A stretch of 64,000 nt of DNA from Sorangium cellulosum So0157-2 (GTDB lineage Bacteria > Myxococcota_A > Polyangia > Polyangiales > Polyangiaceae): NCBI RefSeq assembly GCF_000418325.1, contig NC_021658.1, forward strand, positions 4,327,501 to 4,391,500, read 5' to 3'. The position numbers were made by a program, and so were the translations under genes. The notes under the pieces were generated by a model, which worked only from the letters and a program-made list of their open reading frames with translations, was not told the origin of the DNA and searched no databases. Positions within the stretch are counted from its first letter, which is position 1. Each line of letters starts with the position of its first letter. Below, piece after piece: positions 52,156 through 61,747 of this stretch.

Positions 52156-53527
52156 GGCGCCCGAGGCCAGCGAGCGCCCGGGGCCATCGAGGTCCACGTC
52201 CTGGGCTCAGCACGACGTGGGCAAGGAAGCCGCCCAGGAGCGCGTTGATGGCCGGGATGCCGACACGGACGAGGTATCCCGCCGCCACCCCGCCTGCCCA
52301 GGCGAGGAGCGGGCGAAGGCTCGGGGGTTCCACCTGCGGGGGAAGCGAGCCGGCGGACCGGGTGCGCTCGAGCGCCGCGCGATGCCGGCGGACAACGTAG
52401 TAGTCGGCGATCATGATGCCGGCGACGGGCGGGAACGCGACCCCGAGCAGCGTGAGGAATCCGATGAGGTGCTCCAGGATCCCGGCGATCGAGAGCGCCG
52501 TCCCTGTGGCGCCCGCCGCGAGCGTCATCGCGCCCCGCCCTACGTGGCGGCCCAGCGTCTGATGGATCGTGTTCACCAGGCCGAGGGAAGCCGAGTACAG
52601 GTTCCAGTCGTTGATCTTCAACGTGCCCGTCACGAGGATCGCCGCTCCGGCGACCCCGACCTCCGTCGTCACGATGTGGACGACATTCGCGCTCTGGACG
52701 GCGTGCGCCAGGAGCACGCCGGTGAGCCCGATCGTGTACTCGCCGAGGGTCACCCCGACGAGGGTCTGCTTGACCACGTCGGCCGCCGAACGGTTGTAGC
52801 GGGTCATGTCCGGGGTGATGACCGCACCCACGATGAACCCGCCGGCCACCAGGGTCGCGCCGGCCGCGACGCTCATGGGCTCTCCTTTCGGGGGCATCGC
52901 TACGAGATCGGCCAGCTCGTGCCGGGCGAGGGCGTTCCGAATGGCCCAGGCGCTCAGGGCCAGGAAGAGGGGAACCGTGATGTACGAGGTCCAGGCCATC
53001 GAGCGGAACCCGTAGATTACGATCAGCGTGACGGCGGCGCCGGTGATGATGCAATAAGCCCACAGCGGCAGGCCCGCGCCGGCGAGCGCCGCGAGGCCCT
53101 CGGCGAAGATGGCGTTCTGGACACCGAACCATCCGACCAGGCTCACCACCGTGAACAGTCCGAACAGGGAGGAGCCGTGACGCCCCAGGCCGGCCCACCG
53201 GGCGAGGACATACGTGGACAGGCCCTCTCGCTGGCCGGCGACTCCGGTGAGCACCGCGGTGATCTCCAGGAGGACGACACCCAGCGTCAGCGCCCAGAAG
53301 GCGCTCCAGAAGGTCATGTGGAAACCGAGCGTGGCGCCGAGGAGGAGCTGAGACAGCGCGGAGAGCTCGCCGAACCGCTGGACGGCCACGCTCCACCACG
53401 GGTAGCGCTCGGCCTCAGGCACCCGGGCCAGGGGGAAGTCGTTCCGCCCGATCGCGACCTGGGCCGCGGCCCCGCGGCCGTGGTGCTGGCTCGCGCGCGG
53501 AGCCTCGCGCCCGTCGCGCGCGCTCAC
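52118..53527 (-). CDS. NCS1-family nucleobase/hydantoin permease (CodB-like)
   Basis: 469 residues with about 12 hydrophobic helices. The sequence follows CodB/cytosine permease and related NCS1 transporters, with PDMTRYNRSAADV and AGIMIADYYVVRR. It should take up a nucleobase, hydantoin or allantoin-type compound by H+ or Na+ symport. It is the last gene of the minus-strand operon and its GTG start overlaps the stop of the DUF917 gene (GTGA), indicating translational coupling. This places substrate import beside the hydrolytic enzymes. Confidence 0.85.
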   Translation of the reverse strand: MSARDGREAPRASQHHGRGAAAQVAIGRNDFPLARVPEAERYPWWSVAVQRFGELSALSQLLLGATLGFHMTFWSAFWALTLGVVLLEITAVLTGVAGQREGLSTYVLARWAGLGRHGSSLFGLFTVVSLVGWFGVQNAIFAEGLAALAGAGLPLWAYCIITGAAVTLIVIYGFRSMAWTSYITVPLFLALSAWAIRNALARHELADLVAMPPKGEPMSVAAGATLVAGGFIVGAVITPDMTRYNRSAADVVKQTLVGVTLGEYTIGLTGVLLAHAVQSANVVHIVTTEVGVAGAAILVTGTLKINDWNLYSASLGLVNTIHQTLGRHVGRGAMTLAAGATGTALSIAGILEHLIGFLTLLGVAFPPVAGIMIADYYVVRRHRAALERTRSAGSLPPQVEPPSLRPLLAWAGGVAAGYLVRVGIPAINALLGGFLAHVVLSPGRGPRWPRALAGLGRPTRARDASPRRS

Positions 53528-54621
53528 GGCGCGCTCTCCTCGACGGGAACGAAGTCGAGATCGATGCCGAAGGCGCGCGGCCCGAAGACCACCAGCGCCT
53601 CGGGCGCGCGCAGGATCGGCGGCGCGGCGACGCCCACGACCTTCACCTGCTGCCCGTAGCGCAGCGCCTCCGTGGTGATCGGCTCCGCGGTCTCGCGATC
53701 AAGGATGCACAGGAGATCGGGCACGCTGCACAGGACGCGCGACCCGGCGCGGGCGACCAGGTTCTCGTTCTGGATCAGCACGTCCAGCGTCTCCCCGGAT
53801 CCCTCGGTGTCCCGGAGCCGCGCCCAGCCCCTGGCGAAGCCCTCGGTGGTGCGGCGGTAGACCTCGATCACCTTGCCGGTCCAGAGGACGCGGGCGTGAC
53901 GGTAGGGCGTGTCGCGGAGGGAGCCGACGAGGCGATCGAACGGATCGCTGTGCTGCTCGTTCGCCTCACGGATCGCCCTCCCGATCGCGAGACAGACGCC
54001 CAGGGTGCCGGCGATGGCGGCTCTCCGCGCCGTCCGCCCGTCCATGGAGTACTCGGCGATGTGCGCGCAGCCTCCCATGCGGATCGTGACGCCGCGGGCG
54101 ATCCACTCCTTCCGGAAGTCGTCGCATGCCGTGAGGATCACCGTATCGCCGTGCTCGTCCGTGATGGCCATCGGCGTCCCGGGGACGCCGTGGACATGAA
54201 ACGTATCCTGGTAGAGGTTGGGAAAGGCCCGGCCCATCCCGTCCGCGTCGACGACAGGCAGCCCGAGCTGCGCTCCCACGATGAGCGGGACGGTTGCGTT
54301 CATCCCGCCTGCCTCGACGGGCATGGTGCACGTCGCCCGGACGCCGAGGAACGCCTCCAGCCGGCGCAGCGAGAGCGCGCCCTCGTCGCCTCTGGGTATC
54401 TTCTCGACGAGGCAGGTCGGCGCCCCCATCATCGCCGTGGGGATCACGCGATCTCCGTCGGACACCTCCCCGAGGGGGACGATCTCCACGCGGCGCCCTT
54501 CCGCCATCACGCGCTCGAGCATCAGCCGGCCGATGTACGGATCACCGCCGCCGCCCGTGCCGAGGAAGGCGGCGCCGAGGGACAGGTCGCGCAGGTCCTT
54601 GCGCTCGAGCACGAGCCCCAT
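53524..54621 (-). CDS. DUF917 family protein (S-methyl-thiohydantoin desulfurase-like)
   Basis: 365 residues. The start LGAAFLGTGGGGDPYIGR and MPVEAGGMNATVPLI are typical of DUF917, a family found next to HyuA-type genes. Some database entries name this family S-methyl thiohydantoin desulfurase. It probably acts on a hydantoin-like ring in the cytoplasm, but the substrate is not established here. It lies between the second HyuA and the permease with gaps of 10 and -4 bp. Confidence 0.78.
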   Translation of the reverse strand: MGLVLERKDLRDLSLGAAFLGTGGGGDPYIGRLMLERVMAEGRRVEIVPLGEVSDGDRVIPTAMMGAPTCLVEKIPRGDEGALSLRRLEAFLGVRATCTMPVEAGGMNATVPLIVGAQLGLPVVDADGMGRAFPNLYQDTFHVHGVPGTPMAITDEHGDTVILTACDDFRKEWIARGVTIRMGGCAHIAEYSMDGRTARRAAIAGTLGVCLAIGRAIREANEQHSDPFDRLVGSLRDTPYRHARVLWTGKVIEVYRRTTEGFARGWARLRDTEGSGETLDVLIQNENLVARAGSRVLCSVPDLLCILDRETAEPITTEALRYGQQVKVVGVAAPPILRAPEALVVFGPRAFGIDLDFVPVEESAP

Positions 54622-54631
54622 GCCGGCCTCC

Positions 54632-56173
54632 TCACGCGCTCCGGAGATCGCCGATCGCCTTGACCCGGATCCGGGTCGCGCTCGACGGCAGGTAGGCGAG
54701 CGGCACCTCCTCGACGTCGACGAGCTGGACGCTGGTCGGGTCGGCGCCGGCGGCGGAGGCCCTCGCGATCGCCTCCGCCTGCGCCTCGGCCAGCGCGTCT
54801 TCCCGGGAGACGCGTTCCAGGTCGACGATCCGGTCCACCTCGCCGGATACCTGCGCGATGGCGGCGCCGACCGCGTTGGCGACCTCGGCGTGCTGAGGCC
54901 TGATGATCTCGGAGGTCCCCTGGAGCGGCCCGCGAATCAGCGAGGCGCCGCCGCCCACGAGGACCACCGGCATGTCTCCCGCCGCCGGCTTGGCCTGGTC
55001 GACGGCGGCCTCGACCATCTCGTGGATCCGCTCGGCCGCGCGCGCGACGAGCTCGCCTGGCAGCTGCGCGACCCTCGCGCGGTCGCCGATCGCGGCGAAC
55101 CCCGCGGCCACGGCGATGTCGGTGGCTGTCAACGTGTCGCCGCCGAACACCAGCGCTCGGCGAGCCAGCTCGTGGCCGACGCTCCGCGGCCCGATCCGGA
55201 GAGGGACGTCGAGCACGCGAGTGCCGCCGCCGAGCCCGATGGAGCGCACATCGGGCATGCGGAGGTTGCAGCGCACGCCGGCCACCTTTCGCGTCATCGA
55301 CGCCTCGCGCGGCAGCCCGCGGCGCAGCGCGCCGACGTCGGTGGTGGTGCCGCCGATATCGACCACGATCGCGTCCGTGAGGCCCGTCAGGAATGCGGCG
55401 CCGCGCATCGAGTTCGTGGGACCGGAGCACAGGGCGCTCACCGGAGAACGCTCCGCTCGGTCGCCGCTCATCAGGGTGCCGTCGTTCTGGGCGAGGTAGA
55501 GCGGCGCCGAGACGCCGGCCTGCGCCAGCGACTCACGGAGCGCGCGGATGGTCGTCTTCGCCAGATCCTTGAGACATGCGTTCAGGATCGACGCGTTCTC
55601 GCGCTCGAGGAGGCCCATCCGGCCGATCTCGTGCGACAGGCTGAGCGACGCGTCCGGCAGCTCCTCGCGCAGGATCGCCGCGGCCTCGAGCTCGGCCTCG
55701 GGGTTGACCGGTGAGAAGACGCCCGTGATCGCGACGGAGCGGACGCCCCTTCGGCCGATCTCCCGGGCGACGCGGCGCAGCTCGCCGGCGTCGACGGGCG
55801 ACAGCCTGCGACCGTCGAACTCGTGGCCTCCATGGACGAGAAAGCCGTGGTCGCCGAGCTCGCTCCGCAGATCGAGAGGCCAGTCCACCATGGGCGGCAG
55901 GGCCGCGGTCGCCGGCAGCCCGAGCCGCACCGCCGCGACCTCCTGCAGCCGGCGGCGCTCGACGAGCGCGTTCGTGAAGTGGGTGGTGCCGACCATGACG
56001 CCGCGGAGCTGGCCGACCGGTACCCGCGCTCGCGCCAGCAGGCGCGTCACGGCGTCGAGGACACCGCAGCTCACATCGGTCGTGCTCGGCACCTTGACCT
56101 TCGCCACGACCGCGCTGCCGTCCATCAAGACAGCGTCGGTGTTGGTCCCGCCGACGTCGATGCCCATGCGCAT
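54632..56173 (-). CDS. hydantoinase/oxoprolinase A-like protein, short form
   Basis: 513 residues of the HyuA/acetone carboxylase-like ATPase superfamily. It starts directly with the phosphate loop MRMGIDVGGTNTDAV, then VVDIGGTTTDVGA and VVLVGGGASLI. It is shorter than the HyuA upstream (686) because it lacks the extra C-terminal domain, and it is the type often paired with DUF917. It is followed 10 bp later by DUF917. Its precise substrate is unknown. Confidence 0.82.
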   Translation of the reverse strand: MRMGIDVGGTNTDAVLMDGSAVVAKVKVPSTTDVSCGVLDAVTRLLARARVPVGQLRGVMVGTTHFTNALVERRRLQEVAAVRLGLPATAALPPMVDWPLDLRSELGDHGFLVHGGHEFDGRRLSPVDAGELRRVAREIGRRGVRSVAITGVFSPVNPEAELEAAAILREELPDASLSLSHEIGRMGLLERENASILNACLKDLAKTTIRALRESLAQAGVSAPLYLAQNDGTLMSGDRAERSPVSALCSGPTNSMRGAAFLTGLTDAIVVDIGGTTTDVGALRRGLPREASMTRKVAGVRCNLRMPDVRSIGLGGGTRVLDVPLRIGPRSVGHELARRALVFGGDTLTATDIAVAAGFAAIGDRARVAQLPGELVARAAERIHEMVEAAVDQAKPAAGDMPVVLVGGGASLIRGPLQGTSEIIRPQHAEVANAVGAAIAQVSGEVDRIVDLERVSREDALAEAQAEAIARASAAGADPTSVQLVDVEEVPLAYLPSSATRIRVKAIGDLRSA

Positions 56174-56204
56174 GAGCGGTCACCTCGGCAGGACGCCGTG
56201 AGGC

Positions 56205-57926
56205 TCATCCCTCCTCGGAGGGGAGCGCCCTGGTTGCTGGCTCATGCGCAGGGTCGAGGCCGTAATCGCGCCTGGCCTGCTCCTCGGTGATGTAGCCGCA
56301 GCGCAGATCGTCGAGCACGCGCTCGCGGATCCGCCGCGCCGGATCGCCGTACCCGCCGCCGGTGCCCGTGTGCAGCCGGCAGAGCTCACCCCGCTTGAGG
56401 AGGTGGCGGGCGCACTTGCCCATCGCGGTCCGACTGCCGTCCTCGTGCACGAGCTCCAGGTAGTTGGGCGAACCTTGCTGGCCGCCGTTCAGGCCCCATG
56501 GCGGGAATCGATGCCGACCGAAGGTCGCGGTCACCTTCGCCCACGCCGACGTGACGCGGTAGTCGCGCACGAGGCCTCGCCCGCCGCGTCGCTCGCCGGC
56601 CCCGCCGTCCACGATATCCAGCGCAACCTGCTCGACGCGGAGCCCGTAGCGGGCTTCGCAGATCTCGACAGGGATCATGTAGGTCTCTCCGTCGCCGGCG
56701 CAGACGAGGCCGTTCTCGCCGTCCTTCTCCGCGCCCGCCCCCCAGCCGCCCGCCTGCGGCTCGACGAGGAGGTAGGGGGTGCCATCGTCGGGGTGAATGC
56801 CATGGATGATCGTCCCGCAGACGGAGAGGAAGTGTCCGGCGGTCAGGCGGCGCGGGGCGAGGTGCGCCAGGGCTTTCCAGACGAGATCCGTCGCGTATTG
56901 CATGGTCTCCCAGTAGGTGGAGACCGGGGACGGCCTGTCGGCCGTGAAGATCGTCCCCGGAGGGCACACGACCCGGACCGGCCGGAATACGCCTTCATTC
57001 GTCGGGAGCTGCGGATCGGTGAGCGCCTTCCAGGCCTGGCGTACCGCGGAGTGCAGGCCGGTGCGGCCGCAGTTGATCGGCCCCGGCACCTGCGCGCTCG
57101 TCCCCGTGAAATCGCAGAGGAAGCTGTCGTCGATCGTCACCTTCACCCGCACCTCGAACGGGCCGTTCCCGACGCCGTCGTCGTCGATGAAGTCGGTCGC
57201 CTCGTACGTCCCGCGGGGGAGCCGCTCCAGCTCCAGGCGAGCCCTGCGCTCCCCCTCGCCGAGGAGCTCCTGCATGGCGTGGAGGACGGTCTCCTTGCCG
57301 AACTTGCGAAAGATACGGTGCAGCGCGCGCTCGCCCACGCGCAGCGCGCCCACGCAGGCGTACAGGTCGCCGAGCGTCGCGTCGGGCGTGCGCACGTTGG
57401 CCCGGATGAGCTCGAGGAGCCCCTCGTCGGGCCTGCCGGCATTGAAGAGCTTGATGCCCGGGAACTGAAGCCCTTCCTGGAACACATCGGTCGCGTCCGT
57501 AGTCCAGGAGCCCGGATCCTTGCCGCCCACCTCGGTCCAGTGCGCCTTGTCCACGGCGAACGCGACGAGCTCGCCCTCGTGGAAGACCGGCATGATCAAT
57601 GCGACATCGGAGAGGTGCGTGCCGCCGCCCACGTAAGGATCGTTCAGGATGACGACATCGCCGCTGGCCAGGCGCTCTCTACCGAACTTGTCGAGGACGT
57701 GGGTCACGCCGAAGCTCAGCGCGCCGATGAAGTCGGCGACCCCGTTGCCCTGGGTGAGGAGGTCTCCGCGCGCGTCCGTGAGCCCGGCGGCGTAATCGAG
57801 GACCTCGTAGATGATGGGGCTCATGGCGGCCCGCTGCAGCGCGTGGAACATCTCGTCGCCCGCGGCGATGAGCTCGTTCTTGATGATCTCGAGCGTGAAG
57901 GGATCGATCCTCGTTCTCGTGCTCAT
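56205..57926 (-). CDS. hydantoinase/oxoprolinase B subunit
   Basis: 573 residues of the HyuB family. Characteristic blocks are DPFTLEIIKNEL, LNDPYVGGGTHLSD and TGGGYGDPARR near the C-terminus. It forms the second half of ATP-dependent hydantoinase or 5-oxoprolinase with HyuA. It starts 33 bp after the HyuA stop and ends 31 bp before the short HyuA. Confidence 0.9.
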   Translation of the reverse strand: MSTRTRIDPFTLEIIKNELIAAGDEMFHALQRAAMSPIIYEVLDYAAGLTDARGDLLTQGNGVADFIGALSFGVTHVLDKFGRERLASGDVVILNDPYVGGGTHLSDVALIMPVFHEGELVAFAVDKAHWTEVGGKDPGSWTTDATDVFQEGLQFPGIKLFNAGRPDEGLLELIRANVRTPDATLGDLYACVGALRVGERALHRIFRKFGKETVLHAMQELLGEGERRARLELERLPRGTYEATDFIDDDGVGNGPFEVRVKVTIDDSFLCDFTGTSAQVPGPINCGRTGLHSAVRQAWKALTDPQLPTNEGVFRPVRVVCPPGTIFTADRPSPVSTYWETMQYATDLVWKALAHLAPRRLTAGHFLSVCGTIIHGIHPDDGTPYLLVEPQAGGWGAGAEKDGENGLVCAGDGETYMIPVEICEARYGLRVEQVALDIVDGGAGERRGGRGLVRDYRVTSAWAKVTATFGRHRFPPWGLNGGQQGSPNYLELVHEDGSRTAMGKCARHLLKRGELCRLHTGTGGGYGDPARRIRERVLDDLRCGYITEEQARRDYGLDPAHEPATRALPSEEG

Positions 57927-57959
57927 GACAGATCCTCGGTGGAGGGGTCGAGGCGCGCG

Positions 57960-60020
57960 TCACCGGGCGGAGGCGTCGATGTCGACGAGGAGGCTGCCCT
58001 GCTCGTGCACGGTGAGGCGATCTCCTGGGGACAGGATGGTCGAGGCGGCCGGCTCCTCGACGACGGCCGGTCCTTCGACGCGCATGCCCGGCCTCAGGCG
58101 AGCGCGCTCGTACACGGGGCTCTCCAGCACGCCGAGCTCGTCGAAGTCGACGGCGCGAGCGCCCTTGCGCGCGGGCGTGGGATCCGGCGGAGAGCGATCG
58201 AGCGGCGCCGGACGCGGCCTGTCCACGGCGCCGACGGCCGCGACGTGGAGGCTCACGATCTCCACGACCGCGTCCAGGCGAAACGTGTAATGCCGCTCGT
58301 GGAGGGCGTGGAAGCGCCCCAGGGTCTCGTACAGCGCAGCGCTGTCCAGCGCGCCGTCGGGGAGCGGGACGTTGACGGTATGCTCTTGACCGGCATAACG
58401 CAGCTCCGCGAAGCGGCGCGCGGAGACGCGGGCCGGGTCGAGCCCTCCCCGGCAGACGAGGGCGCAGCTCTCGAGCTCGAGCTCCCGGAGGAGCGCGGCG
58501 AGCGCGGCTGTCTGCGACGGCTCGGCGCGCACCAGCGCGGTCCGCACGAGGTCGACCCGCGCGTCGGCCATGAGCATGCCCCAGGCCGAGAAATGCGCGG
58601 GTGCGACCGGGATGATGACCCGTCGGATGCGGAGGCTGCGCGCCAGGGCCGAGGCGTGCATCGAGCCGCCGCCGCCGAAGGCGACGAGCGCGAACTCCCG
58701 CGGATCGTGCCCGCGGCGGATGGTCACGCGCCTGAGCAGGCTCTCCGTGATCGCGTTTGCGAGGCGGACGACCCCGCGCGCGGCCTCGGCCTCGGTGACG
58801 CCGCAGGGCGCGGCGATGCGGCGGATCGCCCTGCGGGCGGCCTGCACGTCGAGCGGGATGCGCCCGCCGAGGAAGTATGCGGGGTTGATGCGGCCGCACA
58901 GGAGGTTCGCGTCGGTGGTGGTCGGCTCCTCTCCACCTCGACCGTAGCAGGCCGGCCCCGGCACAGCGCCTGCCGATCGCGGGCCGACCTCCAGCCGCCC
59001 GGCCTCGTCGATGCGGGCGATCGAGCCGCCGCCTGCGCCGATCTCCGCGACGTCGATCACCGGGATCATGAGGGGGTATCCGGGGGACGTCGGGGTCCAT
59101 TCCACCTTGTAGTCGGTGGTGACGCGCGCCTCTCCGCCCTGGAGGACGGCGCACTTGGCGGTCGTGCCCCCGATATCGAGGGAGATGATGTCGCGCTCCC
59201 CGAGGAGCTGCCCGAGGGCGATGGCGCCGAGGACGCTGCCGGCGGGCCCGGACTCGACGAGGCGGATGGGCGCGGCGCTCGCCTCGGGGAACGTCGTGAT
59301 GCCGCCGCTCGACTGCATGACATGGAGCGATGAGCTCGCCGCGCCGCGCCCGGTCAATCGGCTCTCCAGGCCGCTCAGGTACGCGGCGGCGAGCGGCTGG
59401 ACGTAGGCGTTCAGCACCGCGGTGCTCGTGCGCTCGTACTCGCGCCACTCCCGTGTGATCTCGGACGACGCGGTCACCGGCGTGGCGGGGGCCTCTGCCC
59501 GGGCGATCTCGGCGGCGCGGCGCTCGTGGGCCGGGTTCCGGTAGGCGTGCAGGAAGCAGATCGCGATCGCTCCGGCGCCCCGGTCGAGGAGCGCGCGGAC
59601 GCCGCGCCGCACGCTGTCCTCGTCGAGCGGCGTCAGCACTTCTCCCTTGTAGTCCAGCCGCTCGGTCACCTCGAGGCGGAGGTCTCGGGGGACGAAGGGT
59701 TCGGGTTTGCGGAAGGAGAAGTTGTAGATGTCCGGCCGGTTGGCCCGGCCGATCTCCAGGACGTCGCGAAAGCCCCGCGTCGTGAGCAGCCCTGTCCGAG
59801 CGCCTTTGCGCTCGGTGAGGGCGTTGATGATCAGGGTGGTGCCGTGGATGAAGGACCCGATGCGAGCAGCGTCGATCCGCGCCGGGGGGAGGGCCTCGAG
59901 GACACCTCGCGTGAGATCGTCCGGTGTGGTTGGGACCTTGGCGAGCGAGAGCTCTCCTGTCTCCTCATCGAAGGCGACGAGGTCGGTGAACGTCCCGCCG
60001 ATATCGCTGGCAACACGCAT
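57960..60020 (-). CDS. hydantoinase/oxoprolinase A subunit
   Basis: 686 residues. ATP-binding blocks are VASDIGGTFTDLV, ISLDIGGTTAKCA and AFGGGGSMH, with the long form's extra C-terminal domain ending VEGPAVVEEPAASTILSPGD. Together with HyuB it should hydrolyse a five-membered cyclic amide (hydantoin, 5-oxoproline or an N-methyl/thio analogue) at the cost of ATP. ATG 60020 is preceded by ggagga. It is the first gene of the five-gene operon. Confidence 0.9.
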   Translation of the reverse strand: MRVASDIGGTFTDLVAFDEETGELSLAKVPTTPDDLTRGVLEALPPARIDAARIGSFIHGTTLIINALTERKGARTGLLTTRGFRDVLEIGRANRPDIYNFSFRKPEPFVPRDLRLEVTERLDYKGEVLTPLDEDSVRRGVRALLDRGAGAIAICFLHAYRNPAHERRAAEIARAEAPATPVTASSEITREWREYERTSTAVLNAYVQPLAAAYLSGLESRLTGRGAASSSLHVMQSSGGITTFPEASAAPIRLVESGPAGSVLGAIALGQLLGERDIISLDIGGTTAKCAVLQGGEARVTTDYKVEWTPTSPGYPLMIPVIDVAEIGAGGGSIARIDEAGRLEVGPRSAGAVPGPACYGRGGEEPTTTDANLLCGRINPAYFLGGRIPLDVQAARRAIRRIAAPCGVTEAEAARGVVRLANAITESLLRRVTIRRGHDPREFALVAFGGGGSMHASALARSLRIRRVIIPVAPAHFSAWGMLMADARVDLVRTALVRAEPSQTAALAALLRELELESCALVCRGGLDPARVSARRFAELRYAGQEHTVNVPLPDGALDSAALYETLGRFHALHERHYTFRLDAVVEIVSLHVAAVGAVDRPRPAPLDRSPPDPTPARKGARAVDFDELGVLESPVYERARLRPGMRVEGPAVVEEPAASTILSPGDRLTVHEQGSLLVDIDASAR

Positions 60021-60361
60021 GAGCGCGTCCTCCTGCGCGGGCCGGGCGATCGAGGCTGCGGGGCGGGCGGTCAGGAGCGCCTCCGTCTCGCCGGATCGCC
60101 CCCGCCGGCGCACCATGGCAGCGCATTCGTTCTGGTTCGGACCTTTCCTGCGCTCTGTGCGCAGCCGTGTCAATGAGGGAGCGCGCGCGTGGCGCGACGG
60201 CGGAAGGTTCGGCCATGCGTGCCGAGCAGCAGGCGCCCGGCGCGGGGGGGAGCGCGCCGCTGTGTTCACACGCAGGGCGAGCGCCTCCAGGACCTCTCCG
60301 GTGCTGACGGCGGCCACCGGCGGGCGGCCCGCGCATGCGGCCAGGAAAGCTGGCGCGTTCG
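60021..60361. other. 341-bp region upstream of the hydantoinase operon
   Basis: No gene recognised. It must hold the promoter of the operon on the minus strand and the 3' flank of the Rpn-like gene. No obvious operator or terminator hairpin was seen. Confidence 0.45.
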
Positions 60362-61372
60362 TTACGACGCCCGCGTCGGCTTCCGCGGGGGCGGCGACTT
60401 ACGCCCCTTCCGCTCCGGGACGCACGAGCGATTCCCCGGGATCGAGCGCTGTGCCGCCCTGACCGGTTCCGGTGCGAACACCTCGCTCATGGAGGCGGCC
60501 GTTGCGGCGCGGGCGATCCATCGATCGAGCTCCGCCGGGACGGTGCAGGCCTTGACGTGAGCGCGCTCCTCCGCCGTCAGCGGCAGGCCGCGCGCGTCGA
60601 GCACGGCGAGCAGGGCCTCCTGCTTGCCCTCGATCTTGCCCTCGATCTTGCCCTCCGCCTTGCCCGCGGCTCTCCCGCGCTTCTCGAAGAAGAGCCGGAA
60701 ACGCCGAGACGCTTGGGTTTCAGGGACTTTGCTCGGATCCATGGCCAGCTCCCTGAGCGAGGCGACCATGGCGTCGCTCAGCACGGCCAGGATCGCACGT
60801 GCCTGCGCGTCTCGCAACGGCTCGTCGGTGAGGTGCTGCTCGGTGAGCTCCAGGGCGCGCACCACGATCCTGCGCGCAGCGGGCCCGTGGCGGTGGTGCA
60901 CGGCCCAGGCGGCGAAGAGCTCGAGCTCCGGATGCGCCGGATCGAGCAGCGCCTCGACGCGCCGACCCGATAGGAGCAGCACCCGGGGCGTCAGCTCGAA
61001 ACGCGTGCCGAGCTCGCCTCGAAAGCGCGCGGCCCGCTTCGCCCAGGAGGCCACGCGGCGGCTGGCCGTGATCACGATCACCTCGCCCATCGCCTTCTCC
61101 TGATGGATGAGCACGCTGACCGCCAGCGGCCAGCTCCTCCGCTTGCGCTCATCGACGGAGTTCTGGATCTCGACCATCACCCACCCCGGCCGCCGCGAAC
61201 GCAGGAGCAGGTCCGGACGAACCTCGATGGCCCTGGTGAAACGCACGGTGGCATCGATCGCCTCAGCCGGAGCGCCGAACGAGCTGCCGGTGAGCCGCAG
61301 GAGGAGGTCCGCGAGGAGCGCTGGACGGTCCCGCAGCGCGACGATGAGCACCTCGTGCGGTGTTCCCGGCAT
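60362..61372 (-). CDS. Rpn/PD-(D/E)XK-like protein with Lys/Glu-rich tail
   Basis: 336 residues. The N-terminal part has PDLLLRSRRPGWVMVEIQNS, which fits the D...(E/Q)xQ core of Rpn-type/PD-(D/E)XK nuclease-like proteins, though the catalytic Lys is not certain. A helical middle and a charged repeat (AEGKIEGKIEGKQEALL) precede a conserved ALLAVLDARGLPLTAEER tail. This layout, with EGK/EGE repeats, is common for a multicopy family in Sorangium-like genomes. The role may be recombination-promoting or unknown. Confidence 0.6.
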   Translation of the reverse strand: MPGTPHEVLIVALRDRPALLADLLLRLTGSSFGAPAEAIDATVRFTRAIEVRPDLLLRSRRPGWVMVEIQNSVDERKRRSWPLAVSVLIHQEKAMGEVIVITASRRVASWAKRAARFRGELGTRFELTPRVLLLSGRRVEALLDPAHPELELFAAWAVHHRHGPAARRIVVRALELTEQHLTDEPLRDAQARAILAVLSDAMVASLRELAMDPSKVPETQASRRFRLFFEKRGRAAGKAEGKIEGKIEGKQEALLAVLDARGLPLTAEERAHVKACTVPAELDRWIARAATAASMSEVFAPEPVRAAQRSIPGNRSCVPERKGRKSPPPRKPTRAS

Positions 61373-61747
61373 CCGTTCCTCTCTACTCGACGCGAGGAGA
61401 GTTGGCGAGGCATCAAGTCGCGAGATCGATGCTCGTCTAAGGAGGCCCGCCGACCCACCGGAGCATTCATGAGAACCTTTCTTGCTATTCCTGACCAAAC
61501 ACACCTGGCGCACGTAATGAGGTGCGGAGCGCGCCAGGCGCTGCCTGCCGGAGGAACCGAGAGCGGCCGTGTCGACCTGCCGCGAACCCAACGTGGGGTG
61601 CCGCGGGAGGGGCCCGCGAGCGCCTCGGTCCCGGCGCCCCCTGGCGGCCGCCACCCCCTCCGCCGCATCCGCCACCCCTGGCTGCCCGTAAGTCCCTGAA
61701 ATTGCGTGCGTCCCTGCCTGGCACGCCGTTCGCGAAAGGGCTCGGAC
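61373..61747. other. 375-bp region between the Rpn-like and yifB genes
   Basis: Divergent promoters are expected here. An AT-richer stretch lies at 61465-61505. A frame starting at 61470 with ggag before it could give 76 residues but has no recognisable family. Nothing further is supported. Confidence 0.4.

Noticed and set aside
61470..61699. 76-codon frame with ggag before the ATG
   Set aside because: Pro/Arg/Gly-rich, no recognisable family, and lies in the divergent promoter region of yifB.
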